Assembly (NCBI RefSeq): GCF_033546935.1
Contig: NZ_CP137854.1
Location: 1,426,001 to 1,490,000 of the forward strand
Length of the DNA stretch: 64,000 bases
Direction: 5' to 3'
Source of the DNA: Xylophilus sp. GOD-11R
Lineage (GTDB): Bacteria > Pseudomonadota > Gammaproteobacteria > Burkholderiales > Burkholderiaceae_C
Position numbers and translations under genes: made by a program. Positions 33,235 through 41,716 of the stretch are shown piece by piece (within the stretch, counting starts at the first letter, position 1; each line of letters opens with the position of its first letter). Under the pieces are notes generated by a model that was not told where the DNA came from, ran no database searches, and saw nothing but the letters and a program-made list of their open reading frames with translations.

Positions 33235-34332
33235 ATGAGCGCCAACGACATCGTCTCCGTCACCTGCATTCCCATGCGGCTGCCTTTCCATCATTGGAGC
33301 AAGCCGCCCCTGTTCGCCGGCAAACCCCGGGACAAGCTCGACAGCGCCCTGGTGCGGCTGGAGACGGCGGATGGCACGGTGGCCTGGGGTGAGTCGTACT
33401 GCGTGGAGCCGCGGGCCTTGCAGGCGATCTTCGAATCCTTGATCGCACCGCTGGCCTGCGGCCGTGCCGCCGACGACGCCGGCCTGGTTCCCGGCATGCA
33501 ACGGGTGCTGCACAACCTCGGACGTTCCGGTCCGGTGCTCCATGCACTGGCCGGCCTGGACATCGCTTTGTGGGACCTGCGCGCCAAACGCGAGAAGGTG
33601 CCGCTCTACCAGCTGCTGGGGGGCAAGAAACGTGACCGAGTCAAGGTCTACGCATCCCTTCTGCAGTATTACGGGGACGCGTCGCTGCTGACCGAGGTGA
33701 CCCAGCGGGCCTTGGCGCAGGGCTACCGGGAAATCAAGCTGCACGAAAGAACCGCCGACGCTCTGGGTGCGGCCCGCGCATCGGTGGGCCGGGAGGTGCC
33801 AGTGATGGTCGACACCAACTGCGCCTGGCTGCCCTCCGAGGCAGAGTCCGCCATCGCTGCCATGCTGGTCCACGACCCGTTCTGGATAGAAGAGCCGATC
33901 TGGCAGCCGGAAGACGAACAGGCGTTGAGCGCATTGAAGCAGCGGGTGCCGGTGCCGCTGGCGGTGGGCGAAAACGCCAGTTGCGCCTGGGCGCTGCAGC
34001 AGATGGTGAAAAGCGCCGCTGTGGACTACGTGCAACCCAGTGTGATCAAGCTCGGCCTGACCTCGGCGTTCGATATCTCCCAGGCCTGCCAGGGCACCGA
34101 GGTGACCTGCGCGCCCCAGGTGGCTTTCTTCGGGCCGGGGTTTCTGGCGAGTCTGCACCTGATCGCCGCGCAGCAGAAGGAAGTCTCGCTGGAGCGCCTG
34201 TATGTGGAGCTGGCCCATGTGCCTTACGGCGACAGCGTTCCGATTCGCGACGGCTGGCTCGCCCTACCCGATACGCCAGGGCTCGGCGCAGACCCCGAGC
34301 CGGCATTGATGCAGGGCAGCTTCGCCCGATAG
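33235..34332 (+). CDS. Mandelate racemase / muconate lactonizing enzyme family protein
   Basis: This 365-aa enolase-superfamily protein starts at MSANDIVSVTCIP (ATG 33235). N-terminal capping domain to about 125; barrel residues EIKLHERT (Lys on strand 2), VDTNCAW (Asp), WIEEPI (Glu) and VGENA (Glu) are in place. Where many relatives have a histidine near the end of the barrel, this one reads CAPQVAFFGPG, so the catalytic base arrangement may differ. Sugar-acid dehydratase or cycloisomerase/racemase are possible. A Bug receptor follows after 47 bp. Confidence 0.83.
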   Translation: MSANDIVSVTCIPMRLPFHHWSKPPLFAGKPRDKLDSALVRLETADGTVAWGESYCVEPRALQAIFESLIAPLACGRAADDAGLVPGMQRVLHNLGRSGPVLHALAGLDIALWDLRAKREKVPLYQLLGGKKRDRVKVYASLLQYYGDASLLTEVTQRALAQGYREIKLHERTADALGAARASVGREVPVMVDTNCAWLPSEAESAIAAMLVHDPFWIEEPIWQPEDEQALSALKQRVPVPLAVGENASCAWALQQMVKSAAVDYVQPSVIKLGLTSAFDISQACQGTEVTCAPQVAFFGPGFLASLHLIAAQQKEVSLERLYVELAHVPYGDSVPIRDGWLALPDTPGLGADPEPALMQGSFAR

Positions 34333-34379
34333 CGGCCGCGTGGCGGCCATCGACAACATCGGCAACATCGGAGACAGAC

Positions 34380-35366
34380 ATGAAGAGACAACGCAGGACT
34401 TTCATCGCGCAGTGCGGCGCCCTGGCGCTGGGGGCGGCATCACCCGGGCTGTCGTTCGCCCAGGCGGGGTACCCCGACAAGACGGTCCGCCTCATCATTC
34501 CTTATCCCGCTGGTGGCGCCACCGACAACCTGGGCCGGCTGGCCGCTCAGGCCATGCAGCAGGCGCTGGGCCAGCCTTTCATCGCGGACAACCGCGGCGG
34601 CGGCGGCACCACCATCGGCACCCGCGCCGTGGCGACTGCGCCGCCGGACGGCTACACACTGGGCATGGTCGACAGCACCTTCGCCATCAACCCCGGCCTG
34701 CTCGGTTCGCGCCTGCCTTACGACACCGTCAAGGACTTCGCGCCGGTCTGCCTGATCGCGACCGCCCAGTTCGTGCTGGTCACGCATCCGTCGGTACCGG
34801 TGACCGATCTCGCCGCTTTCGTGGCCAAGGCCAAGGCGGCGCCGAACACGCTGTCCTACGGCTCGGCGGGGGTGGGCAGCGGCCCGCATCTGGCAGGCGA
34901 GCAGCTCGCGCAGCAGGCCGGTGTGCAGGTCACCCATGTTCCTTACCGGGGCGGCGGCACCGTCATCACCGATCTGCTGGGCGGCCAGGTGCAGTTCGCG
35001 TTCGCCACGGTGCCGACCCTCGTCGAGCACATCAAGGCTGGCAAGCTGCGCGCGCTTGCGGTCACCGGCGCTCATCGCGCGCCCCAACTGCCCGAGGTGC
35101 GCACCTTCGTCGAGGCAGGATTGCCGGGCGTGGACACCATGCCTTTCTTCGGCCTGGTCGCACCCAAGGGGGTGCCCGCCGCCGTGGTGGACAAGACCAG
35201 CCATGCGCTGATGGCCTCCATCCGCACAGGCGAGATGCAGACCCGGCTCAAGGCCTTGGGGTTCGAGCCGGTCGGCAGCACGCCGGCGGAGTTTGCCGCT
35301 CGGCTCCAGGAAGAGATCGCCAAGTGGACCGAAGTCATTCGCAAGGGAAAGATCCAGCCGGAATAA
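34380..35366 (+). CDS. Bug/TctC family tripartite tricarboxylate transporter substrate-binding protein
   Basis: This 328-aa receptor has a signal peptide (KRQRRTFIAQCGALALGAA, ending near SFAQA) and the motifs VRLIIPYPAGGATDNLGRL, TRAVATAPPDGYTLGM, LSYGSAGVGSGPHLAGEQL and LPEVRTFVEAGLPGV. GGAGA before the ATG supports the start. It is co-oriented with the enolase-family gene upstream and probably supplies its substrate. Confidence 0.9.
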   Translation: MKRQRRTFIAQCGALALGAASPGLSFAQAGYPDKTVRLIIPYPAGGATDNLGRLAAQAMQQALGQPFIADNRGGGGTTIGTRAVATAPPDGYTLGMVDSTFAINPGLLGSRLPYDTVKDFAPVCLIATAQFVLVTHPSVPVTDLAAFVAKAKAAPNTLSYGSAGVGSGPHLAGEQLAQQAGVQVTHVPYRGGGTVITDLLGGQVQFAFATVPTLVEHIKAGKLRALAVTGAHRAPQLPEVRTFVEAGLPGVDTMPFFGLVAPKGVPAAVVDKTSHALMASIRTGEMQTRLKALGFEPVGSTPAEFAARLQEEIAKWTEVIRKGKIQPE

Positions 35367-35457
35367 GCCGGTTGGATTGACCGGGTGTTTCGCGACGGCG
35401 GTCGGCATGCGGGAGCCGACCGACACCAGGCCTCCATGCGCCGGCGACCGCTGGCGC

Positions 35458-36387
35458 TCATCGCTTCGAGCTGAGTCCGCCTCGGATCATCCACTCGCGG
35501 AAGGTTTCGACCGCCGGGTCTTTTCCACGCTCGGCATTCAACACCAGGGTGTAGGCCGGCGCGCTCCACACGGGAGCAGACAGCGGGCAGACCAGACGAC
35601 CCGCCGCCAGCTCGCGCTCGATGAGCGGAAGGGACGCCAGGGTGACGCCCAGGCCTTCCAGCGCAGCCGCCTGCTGCAGGAACACGTGTTCGAACTCCAC
35701 GTGGCGGGCCGCCCGCAGCCGGGGCGCGCCGGCCTGCGCGAGCCATTGCGCCCAGGCGCCGCGCGTACTGGCCGAATGCAGAAGGGTATGTTTTTCAAGG
35801 TCCGCTGCCGTGCGGATCGGATGCTGCCTCAGCAGCGCCGGACTGCAGGCGGGCAGGCGCTCGTCCGCCATCAAGGGATGCGAGACGAGTCCGGCGCCTT
35901 CCTCCGGTCCTGAGCGAACACCGATGTCGAAGGCGTCGCCGATGTAGCGCAGCTTTCGGGAGGTGGTCGATATCCGCACCTCGATGCCCGGATACAGGGC
36001 ATGGAAGTCCGGCAGACGTGGCAGCAACCAGTGCAGCGCAAAGCTGACCAGCACATTCACCCGAACGGCCCCCGACACCTGCCGGGACGGACGTCCACCG
36101 CGCAAGCGGTCGGCACCGCTGCTCAGGCGCTCGAACGCAACGCCCACATCGCCCAGCAGGGCGGCGCCTTCATCGGTCAGCTTCACGCCGCGCGGTCGCC
36201 GCTCGAACAAGGCCAGGCCGAACCAGTCTTCCAGCAGCCGGATCTGCTTTCCCACCGCCCAATGCGTCACGTTCAGATCGGCCGCGGCGGCCGCGAAACT
36301 TCCCTGGCGTGCCACTGCTTCGAAACTGCGCAAGGCGTTGAGCGGCGGAAGCCGGGTGCGCGCGTTCACGATGTCGTCATCTGGCAT
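35458..36387 (-). CDS. LysR family transcriptional regulator (GcvA-like)
   Basis: This 309-aa protein starts at MPDDDIVNARTR (ATG 36387; an ATG at 36408 adds 7 residues). The HTH LPPLNALRSFEAVARQGSF with DLNVTHWAVGKQIRLLEDW and the wing FERRPRGVKLTDEG identify the GcvA/AmpR-type branch. It is divergent from the MFS transporter at 36465, 77 bp away, and probably controls it together with the following SDR. Confidence 0.87.
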   Translation of the reverse strand: MPDDDIVNARTRLPPLNALRSFEAVARQGSFAAAAADLNVTHWAVGKQIRLLEDWFGLALFERRPRGVKLTDEGAALLGDVGVAFERLSSGADRLRGGRPSRQVSGAVRVNVLVSFALHWLLPRLPDFHALYPGIEVRISTTSRKLRYIGDAFDIGVRSGPEEGAGLVSHPLMADERLPACSPALLRQHPIRTAADLEKHTLLHSASTRGAWAQWLAQAGAPRLRAARHVEFEHVFLQQAAALEGLGVTLASLPLIERELAAGRLVCPLSAPVWSAPAYTLVLNAERGKDPAVETFREWMIRGGLSSKR

Positions 36388-36464
36388 GACGTGACTTTTA
36401 TTCACCATCGCTGCGATATTACGTCTGTGGTGGTTTTGCGGGTGCAGCCCTAGCATCCCGGTCC

Positions 36465-37676
36465 ATGACGACGCCCACCCTTGCCGCAGAGCCATCGCAG
36501 ACGGCCCGTGGCACCACGCCCAGAGCCCGGGTACTGTGGCTCTCCTGCATGGCCCACGCACTGCACGACGGCTACACCGACATGATCTACGTGCTGCTTC
36601 CGGTGTGGCAGACCGAGTTCGGCCTGGGCTACGGTGCACTGGCCATGCTGCGCGGCATCTACGCGGGCACGATGGCGTGCCTGCAGCTGGCTTCTGGCCG
36701 GCTCGCGCAACGAATCGGTAGCCGGGCCACGCTGGCCCTCGGCACCTTGCTGGCCGCACTCGGGTATGGGGCGGCGGGAATGTCCGGCAGCCTGATCGGC
36801 CTCTGCGTGGCCCTGGCCGTTTCCGGCGCGGGGTCCAGCACGCAACATCCGCTGGCCTCGGGCGCTGTGTCCCGGGTCTATGGGCGCGATGCACGCGGGC
36901 CGCTGGGCGTCTACAACTTCGCGGGAGACCTGGGCAAGGCGGCATTGCCTGCCGCGCTTTCCTTGCTGCTGACCACCGTGGCCTGGCGCCCGGCCTTGTG
37001 GGCGATGTCCGTGGCCGGTTGCCTGGCCGCGGTCAGCCTTGCACTTTTCCTCCCGACGATTGCGCGGAAAGGGGAGTCGAAGCACCAGGGTGCCGCTGGC
37101 GGCAAGCACGCTGGGGCACCCGGCTTTCGACTGCTCCTGAGCATCGGCGTACTCGACACCGCCGTCCGGATGGGCCTGCTGACCTTCCTGCCTTTTCTTC
37201 TCAGAGCCAAGGGCCTGTCGGACGGCATGCAGGGAACGGCACTGGCCCTGGTCTTCATCGGCGGCGCGGCGGGCAAGTTCGCTTGCGGCTGGCTGGGCCA
37301 GCGCGTCGGCGTGACGGGGACGGTGTTGGTCACCGAGGGAGCGACCGCCGCGCTGATCCTGGCCGTGCTGTGGTGTCCTTTGATGCCGGCATTGGTTCTG
37401 CTGCCCATCCTGGGCGTGATGCTCAACGGCACTTCGTCCGTGCTCTACGGATCCGTGCCGGACCTCGCGGCTCCTGGCGACACGGAACGTGCCTTCGCCT
37501 GGTTCTACACCGGCGCGATCGCTTCCGGCGCCGCCGCGCCGGTGGCCTACGGCCTGCTGGGCGACCATTTCGGCGTGCACCTGGCCACCGTGGCGACCGC
37601 CATGACGGCCGTCGTCATCGTGCCGATGGCGCTCGTCCTGCGGCCCTATCTCCATCGCGCTGGAGCGCCAGCGTAA
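36465..37676 (+). CDS. MFS transporter, fosmidomycin-resistance (Fsr)-like
   Basis: This 403-aa inner-membrane protein has about 12 hydrophobic helices. The first helix motif HALHDGYTDMIYVLLPVWQ is typical of Fsr-type transporters, which export drugs or move small organic acids. TQHPLASGAVSRVYG follows in the fourth to fifth helix region. It is divergent from a LysR gene and is followed 17 bp later by an SDR gene, suggesting uptake or efflux of the SDR's substrate rather than drug resistance. Confidence 0.85.
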   Translation: MTTPTLAAEPSQTARGTTPRARVLWLSCMAHALHDGYTDMIYVLLPVWQTEFGLGYGALAMLRGIYAGTMACLQLASGRLAQRIGSRATLALGTLLAALGYGAAGMSGSLIGLCVALAVSGAGSSTQHPLASGAVSRVYGRDARGPLGVYNFAGDLGKAALPAALSLLLTTVAWRPALWAMSVAGCLAAVSLALFLPTIARKGESKHQGAAGGKHAGAPGFRLLLSIGVLDTAVRMGLLTFLPFLLRAKGLSDGMQGTALALVFIGGAAGKFACGWLGQRVGVTGTVLVTEGATAALILAVLWCPLMPALVLLPILGVMLNGTSSVLYGSVPDLAAPGDTERAFAWFYTGAIASGAAAPVAYGLLGDHFGVHLATVATAMTAVVIVPMALVLRPYLHRAGAPA

Positions 37677-37693
37677 TCACCAAGGTTTTTGTG

Positions 37694-38455
37694 ATGACCA
37701 TCGAATCAGAGACCCCCGTCATTCTTGTCACCGGCGGAAGCCGGGGTGTCGGTGCGGCGACAGCGCGGCTGGCCGCAGCCGAGGGCTACGACGTCGTGAT
37801 CAGCTACCTTGCCGACCAGGCCTCCGCACGCCAGGTGGTCGCCGATGTCGAAACACAGGGTCGTCGGGCATTGGCCGTGCGTGCGGACAACGCCGATCCC
37901 GAGCAGGTCGCACGCCTGTTCACCGCCGTGGACGAGGCCTTCGGCCGCGTCGACGTGCTGGTCAACAACGCCGCGATACTGGCGCGGCAGTCACGCCTGG
38001 AAGACCTGGGGTTCGAGCGCATGCAGCGCATGTTCGCCGTCAATGCCATCGGTCCCATTCTTTGTGCGCAACAGGCGGTCCGGAGGATGTCGACGCGCCA
38101 CCAGGGGCGAGGGGGCGCCATCGTCAACATCTCCTCGGCCTCCGCACGGCTCGGCAGCCCTCATGAGTACGTGGACTACGCAGCCTCCAAGGGTGCGCTG
38201 GAAACCTTCACCACGGGCCTGGCCAAGGAGGTGGCCCGGGAAGGCATACGCGTCAATTGCATCCGGCCCGGGCACATCTACACCGAGATGCACGCCAGCG
38301 GCGGCGAGCCCGGCCGGGTGGATCGGGTGAAAGACTCCATTCCGATGGGCAGGGGCGGGCAGCCCGAGGAGGTTGCCCGCGCCATCCTGTGGCTCGCGGG
38401 TCCGCAGGCTTCGTTCGTCACCGGCACCTTCCTGGATGTGACCGGAGGCAAATGA
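37694..38455 (+). CDS. SDR family oxidoreductase (glucose 1-dehydrogenase-like)
   Basis: This 253-aa classical SDR has TGGSRGVG at 13-20, NNAA at 91-94, the active-site Ser148 region NISSAS, and Tyr162/Lys166 in YAASK; RPGHIYTEMHASGG follows. The motif order matches glucose 1-dehydrogenase and 3-oxoacyl-ACP reductase-like SDRs. It is translated closely after the MFS transporter and likely acts on what that carries. Confidence 0.86.
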   Translation: MTIESETPVILVTGGSRGVGAATARLAAAEGYDVVISYLADQASARQVVADVETQGRRALAVRADNADPEQVARLFTAVDEAFGRVDVLVNNAAILARQSRLEDLGFERMQRMFAVNAIGPILCAQQAVRRMSTRHQGRGGAIVNISSASARLGSPHEYVDYAASKGALETFTTGLAKEVAREGIRVNCIRPGHIYTEMHASGGEPGRVDRVKDSIPMGRGGQPEEVARAILWLAGPQASFVTGTFLDVTGGK

Positions 38456-38550
38456 GCCCCGGACCACGACGCCCGTGGGCCATGCGATCGAGATGCTCGA
38501 GTCCAGGCAGCCACCGCCGGCCACGTGCGCGGCGGACGACGAGGCCAGGG

Positions 38551-39315
38551 TCATCGGCCGCCGGCTGCGTCCAGCCGACGCTGCATGGCGTTGGCGCGTT
38601 CGGTCGAAGGCGGGTGCGAGGCCAGCAGGCTGATGCCGGTGCCGCCGCCGAGTTGCGCGAGCTTCTGGAAAGCGGTCACCAGACCCTTGCGCTCCAGCTT
38701 GCGTTCGGTGAGCAGGTCGAAGGAGTAGTTGTCGGCGGCGGATTCCTGCGACTGTGAGAACTGGGCGTTGACGAACTGTTCGCCTAAAGCGCCCAGCTGC
38801 GATTGCGACAGGCTGCCGATGGCGCCGCCCATGGCCGCGGCCAGACCGCGCGCGGCCGACGCGGCATAGGCGGTCTGCATCTTGGACTTGGAATGGCCCA
38901 GCGCCACATGCCCGATCTCGTGGCCGATGACGGCGCGCAGTTCGTCGTCGTTCATCTGGTCCATCAGGCCGCTGTAGACCCGGATGCAGCCATTGGCCAT
39001 GGCCCAGGCGTTCACGTCCTTGGTGAGGTAGACCTTGTAGTTGGCCGGGGTGCCGTTGACCGTCTGCGGCATGGCGGCCACGACCTGGTTCAGGCGGGTG
39101 ACGTAGGCGCTGTCGCTGGCGGCGACCTGGTTCTTCTGGTCCATGCTGGCGCAGGACTGGTCGGACATGGTCTTGATGTCGCTGTCGGACAGCGCCATGA
39201 CCTGCAAGGCGGTGCCGCCGATGGTGCCGAGCTGGCTGGTGTCCATGTTGCTCGTGGCCTGGCAGCCGGCCAACAGGGTCGAGGCCAGCAGGCCGAGGGT
39301 GAGAATTGTCTTCAT
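38551..39315 (-). CDS. M48 family metalloprotease lipoprotein (LoiP/YggG-like)
   Basis: This 254-aa protein has a lipoprotein signal with lipobox LLAGC (Cys18) and a zinc-protease motif HEIGH at 132-136, with a downstream ESAADNYSFDLL supplying the third ligand. It ends SHPPSTERANAMQRRLD. Length and layout equal the periplasmic outer-membrane-anchored M48B proteases LoiP/YcaL that act in envelope protein quality control. It is a single gene between unrelated catabolic units. Confidence 0.9.
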   Translation of the reverse strand: MKTILTLGLLASTLLAGCQATSNMDTSQLGTIGGTALQVMALSDSDIKTMSDQSCASMDQKNQVAASDSAYVTRLNQVVAAMPQTVNGTPANYKVYLTKDVNAWAMANGCIRVYSGLMDQMNDDELRAVIGHEIGHVALGHSKSKMQTAYAASAARGLAAAMGGAIGSLSQSQLGALGEQFVNAQFSQSQESAADNYSFDLLTERKLERKGLVTAFQKLAQLGGGTGISLLASHPPSTERANAMQRRLDAAGGR

Positions 39316-39385
39316 TCGGTTGGTGCAGGGGACGGTGAATCAGGCGGGCAATGCTGATGGCGAAATCCCGGGATTGCGCTTTTGT

Positions 39386-39439
39386 GATGATTGGTTGCAC
39401 CAAAACCAGTCATCGCCCCTGCCAGGCCCGGGCAGGGGC
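39386..39439. terminator. Two tandem stem-loops between the Bug gene and the M48 protease gene
   Basis: The first pairs GATGATTGGTT (39386-39396) with AACCAGTCATC (39404-39414), 11-bp arms with one mismatch. The second pairs GCCCCTGCC (39415-39423) with GGCAGGGGC (39431-39439). They adjoin each other in the 212-bp gap after the minus-strand Bug gene. No T-run follows either, so transcription stop or mRNA-end protection is inferred. Confidence 0.4.
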
Positions 39440-39527
39440 AGCGCTACGGCGTCGAGAACGTCGCCGATCCAGGTCCTGTGCCCGGGCCATCGCCCGGCGG
39501 CTGCCCGCGCTCGCCGGCACCAGGCGC

Positions 39528-40523
39528 CTAGTCCGCGCGCACGTTGCCCTGCCGTATCACCTCGCTCCATCGTTTCTGCTCGGCGATGCTGTAGGCCCGG
39601 GTCTGCTCCGGGTTCATGCCGATGACCTCGTAGCCCTTGCGGTCCATCCACTCCCTGGCTTCGGCCGAGGCCAGCAGCCTGGCGACGGACCGGTAGAGCA
39701 GGTCGACGACTTCCGGCGGCGTGGCGGCCGGCGCGTGCAGGCAGATCCAGGAGGAGTTGTCGAAGCCTGGAAAGCCTTCCTCGGCCACGGTCGGCACACC
39801 GGGCAACTGCGGCATGCGTTTGTCGCCGGCCAGCGCCAGGGCACGCAGCCGGCCGCCCTTGATGAGCTCCGCGGCCGACACCACGCTGGTCGCGGTGACG
39901 TCCACCACGCCGGAAGCGACATCGGCCAGCACCGCCGGCGCGCCCTTGTAGGGCACGTGCACCATGTGCACACCGGCGGCGTGTTCCAGGTTCGCGCCGG
40001 TGAGGTGCGTGATGTTGCCCACGCCGACCGATCCCAGCGAGAGCTCGGAGGTGCGCGCCGCCTGCAGCAGCACCTTCAGCGACGTGAAACGGCTGTTCGC
40101 GCCGGTGACGAACACCAGTGGCAGCTTGGCCACGACCGCGATCGGCGCCAGTTCCTTCTGCGGGTCGTAGGGCAGGCGGGGGAACAGCGCCGGGTTGATC
40201 GACAGCACGCCCACGTCGCCCATCAGCAGGGTGTAGCCATCGGGTGCCGCGCGGGCGACGGCCTGGGCGCCGATGGCGCCGTTGGCGCCGGGTTTGTTCT
40301 CCACCACCACCGGCTGGCCCAGCATCGGCGAGATGCCGCCGGCCACGAAACGCGCCAGGGCGTCGAGGCCGCCGCCCGCACCGGAGGGCGCGATCACGGT
40401 GATGGACCGTGTCGGCCAGGCAGGCTGGGCGGCCGCCAGCAGGGGGGCGATCAGCGGCAATGCGCCCAGCAGGGTGCGCCGGCGAAGGTGGTGCGAGGGC
40501 GCAGCGGAACAGGAACCGACCAT
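39528..40523 (-). CDS. Bug/TctC family tripartite tricarboxylate transporter substrate-binding protein
   Basis: This 331-aa receptor starts at MVGSCSAAPSHHL with a Tat-like RRRTLLGALPLIAPLLAAAQ signal. Motifs are ITVIAPSGAGGGLDALARF, GANGAIGAQAVARAAPDGYTLL, a middle ELSLGSVGVGNITHL and LPGVPTVAEEGFPGF. It follows a LysR gene in the same orientation (98 bp), which itself is divergent from the CoA-transferase/lyase operon; the receptor may serve that pathway. Confidence 0.88.
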   Translation of the reverse strand: MVGSCSAAPSHHLRRRTLLGALPLIAPLLAAAQPAWPTRSITVIAPSGAGGGLDALARFVAGGISPMLGQPVVVENKPGANGAIGAQAVARAAPDGYTLLMGDVGVLSINPALFPRLPYDPQKELAPIAVVAKLPLVFVTGANSRFTSLKVLLQAARTSELSLGSVGVGNITHLTGANLEHAAGVHMVHVPYKGAPAVLADVASGVVDVTATSVVSAAELIKGGRLRALALAGDKRMPQLPGVPTVAEEGFPGFDNSSWICLHAPAATPPEVVDLLYRSVARLLASAEAREWMDRKGYEVIGMNPEQTRAYSIAEQKRWSEVIRQGNVRAD

Positions 40524-40621
40524 GTATTTGTCTCCATCGGGCCGGAGGCCCGGTCCGGATGGTCGCGGCGGGCGCGGCGACGTGCCAGGGCCGGCGGGCT
40601 TATACGCTCCATAGGTGCCAC

Positions 40622-41560
40622 TTATGCGGCCGCCTTCAGGGCGCGGCCCGGCACCGGGTAGTGGCGAGACAGGATGGCGCGCAGCCACTGGTGGCTGGGG
40701 TCGTTGTGAAAACGTTCGTGCCACAGCATGTAGCTGCTGACCTGGCCCAGGTCGAACGGCACGTCGTGGATGCGGATCGGAAAATAGCCGGCCATGCCGG
40801 CGGCGACCTGGCGCGGCACCGTGGCGATCAGGCCCGAATGCGCCGCGGCCGCCAGGGCGGCCACATGGTTGGGCAGGCGCAGCACCACGGTGCGCGCCAG
40901 GCCCATGCGCTGCAGGATGTGGCCGGCGCTGTCCTCGGCCTCTCCGAAGCGCGGCACCACCACGTGGCGGCCGGCCAGGTAGGCGTCTGCGCCGAGTCCG
41001 GGCGGCACGTCCAGGGCGGTGCAGCAGACGAAGTCGTAGTCGCCGAGCTTGATCTGGCGCAGCGTTTCGTTGGTACTGGAGAAGGTGCCGAAGGCCAGGT
41101 CGAGGTCGCCCGCCTCCAGCAGCCGGTGCACGTCTTCCGATCGGGTGCGCATGCTGCGGATGGAGCAGTGCGGCGCCTCGGCCATGAAGTCGGTCATGAC
41201 GGCCGACAGCCCCAGCAGTTCGGCGATGTCGGTCATCGACACCACGAACTCACGCGCGGCGGTGGCCGGGTCGAACGCTGCCGGCCGCTGCGATATCAGC
41301 ATCACCTCGCGGGCGATCCGGGCCACCGAGGCCTGCAGCTCGATGGCGCGCGGCGTGGGTTGCAGCGCATTGCCGGCCCGCACGAAAAGCGGGTCGCCGA
41401 AATAGTCGCGCAGGCGGCGCAGGGTCTGGCTGACCGAGGGTTGCGACACGTTCAGCGCGGCGGCGGCGCGCGACACCTGTCCGGTGTCGAACAGCGCCTT
41501 GAGGGTCAGCACCATGCCCAGATCGACCTTGACCGGGCCGGCGTTTTCGGGGGAGTTCAT
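40622..41560 (-). CDS. LysR family transcriptional regulator
   Basis: This 312-aa protein has a short leader (MNSPENAGPVKVDLGMVL) and then the HTH DTGQVSRAAAALNVSQPSVSQTLRRLRDYFGDPLFVR in segments, as in the NodD/LinR-type branch. The effector domain follows from about residue 95. It is divergent from the CoA-transferase gene, with about 155 bp between starts, and is the expected regulator. Confidence 0.87.
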   Translation of the reverse strand: MNSPENAGPVKVDLGMVLTLKALFDTGQVSRAAAALNVSQPSVSQTLRRLRDYFGDPLFVRAGNALQPTPRAIELQASVARIAREVMLISQRPAAFDPATAAREFVVSMTDIAELLGLSAVMTDFMAEAPHCSIRSMRTRSEDVHRLLEAGDLDLAFGTFSSTNETLRQIKLGDYDFVCCTALDVPPGLGADAYLAGRHVVVPRFGEAEDSAGHILQRMGLARTVVLRLPNHVAALAAAAHSGLIATVPRQVAAGMAGYFPIRIHDVPFDLGQVSSYMLWHERFHNDPSHQWLRAILSRHYPVPGRALKAAA

Positions 41561-41716
41561 AAGCGCTGTCGATAAAGGGTATTAGCCTGGACCCGCTGGC
41601 CCGAGCGACGCATCTCTCTTCCAATAGCCGGATCGTCGATCCCGAAGGAGACAAGGTTCATAGGTTATGCGCATAGCGCCCCGCGGGGCATAGTGCCGAC
41701 CCTGGGCCGCAACGCC

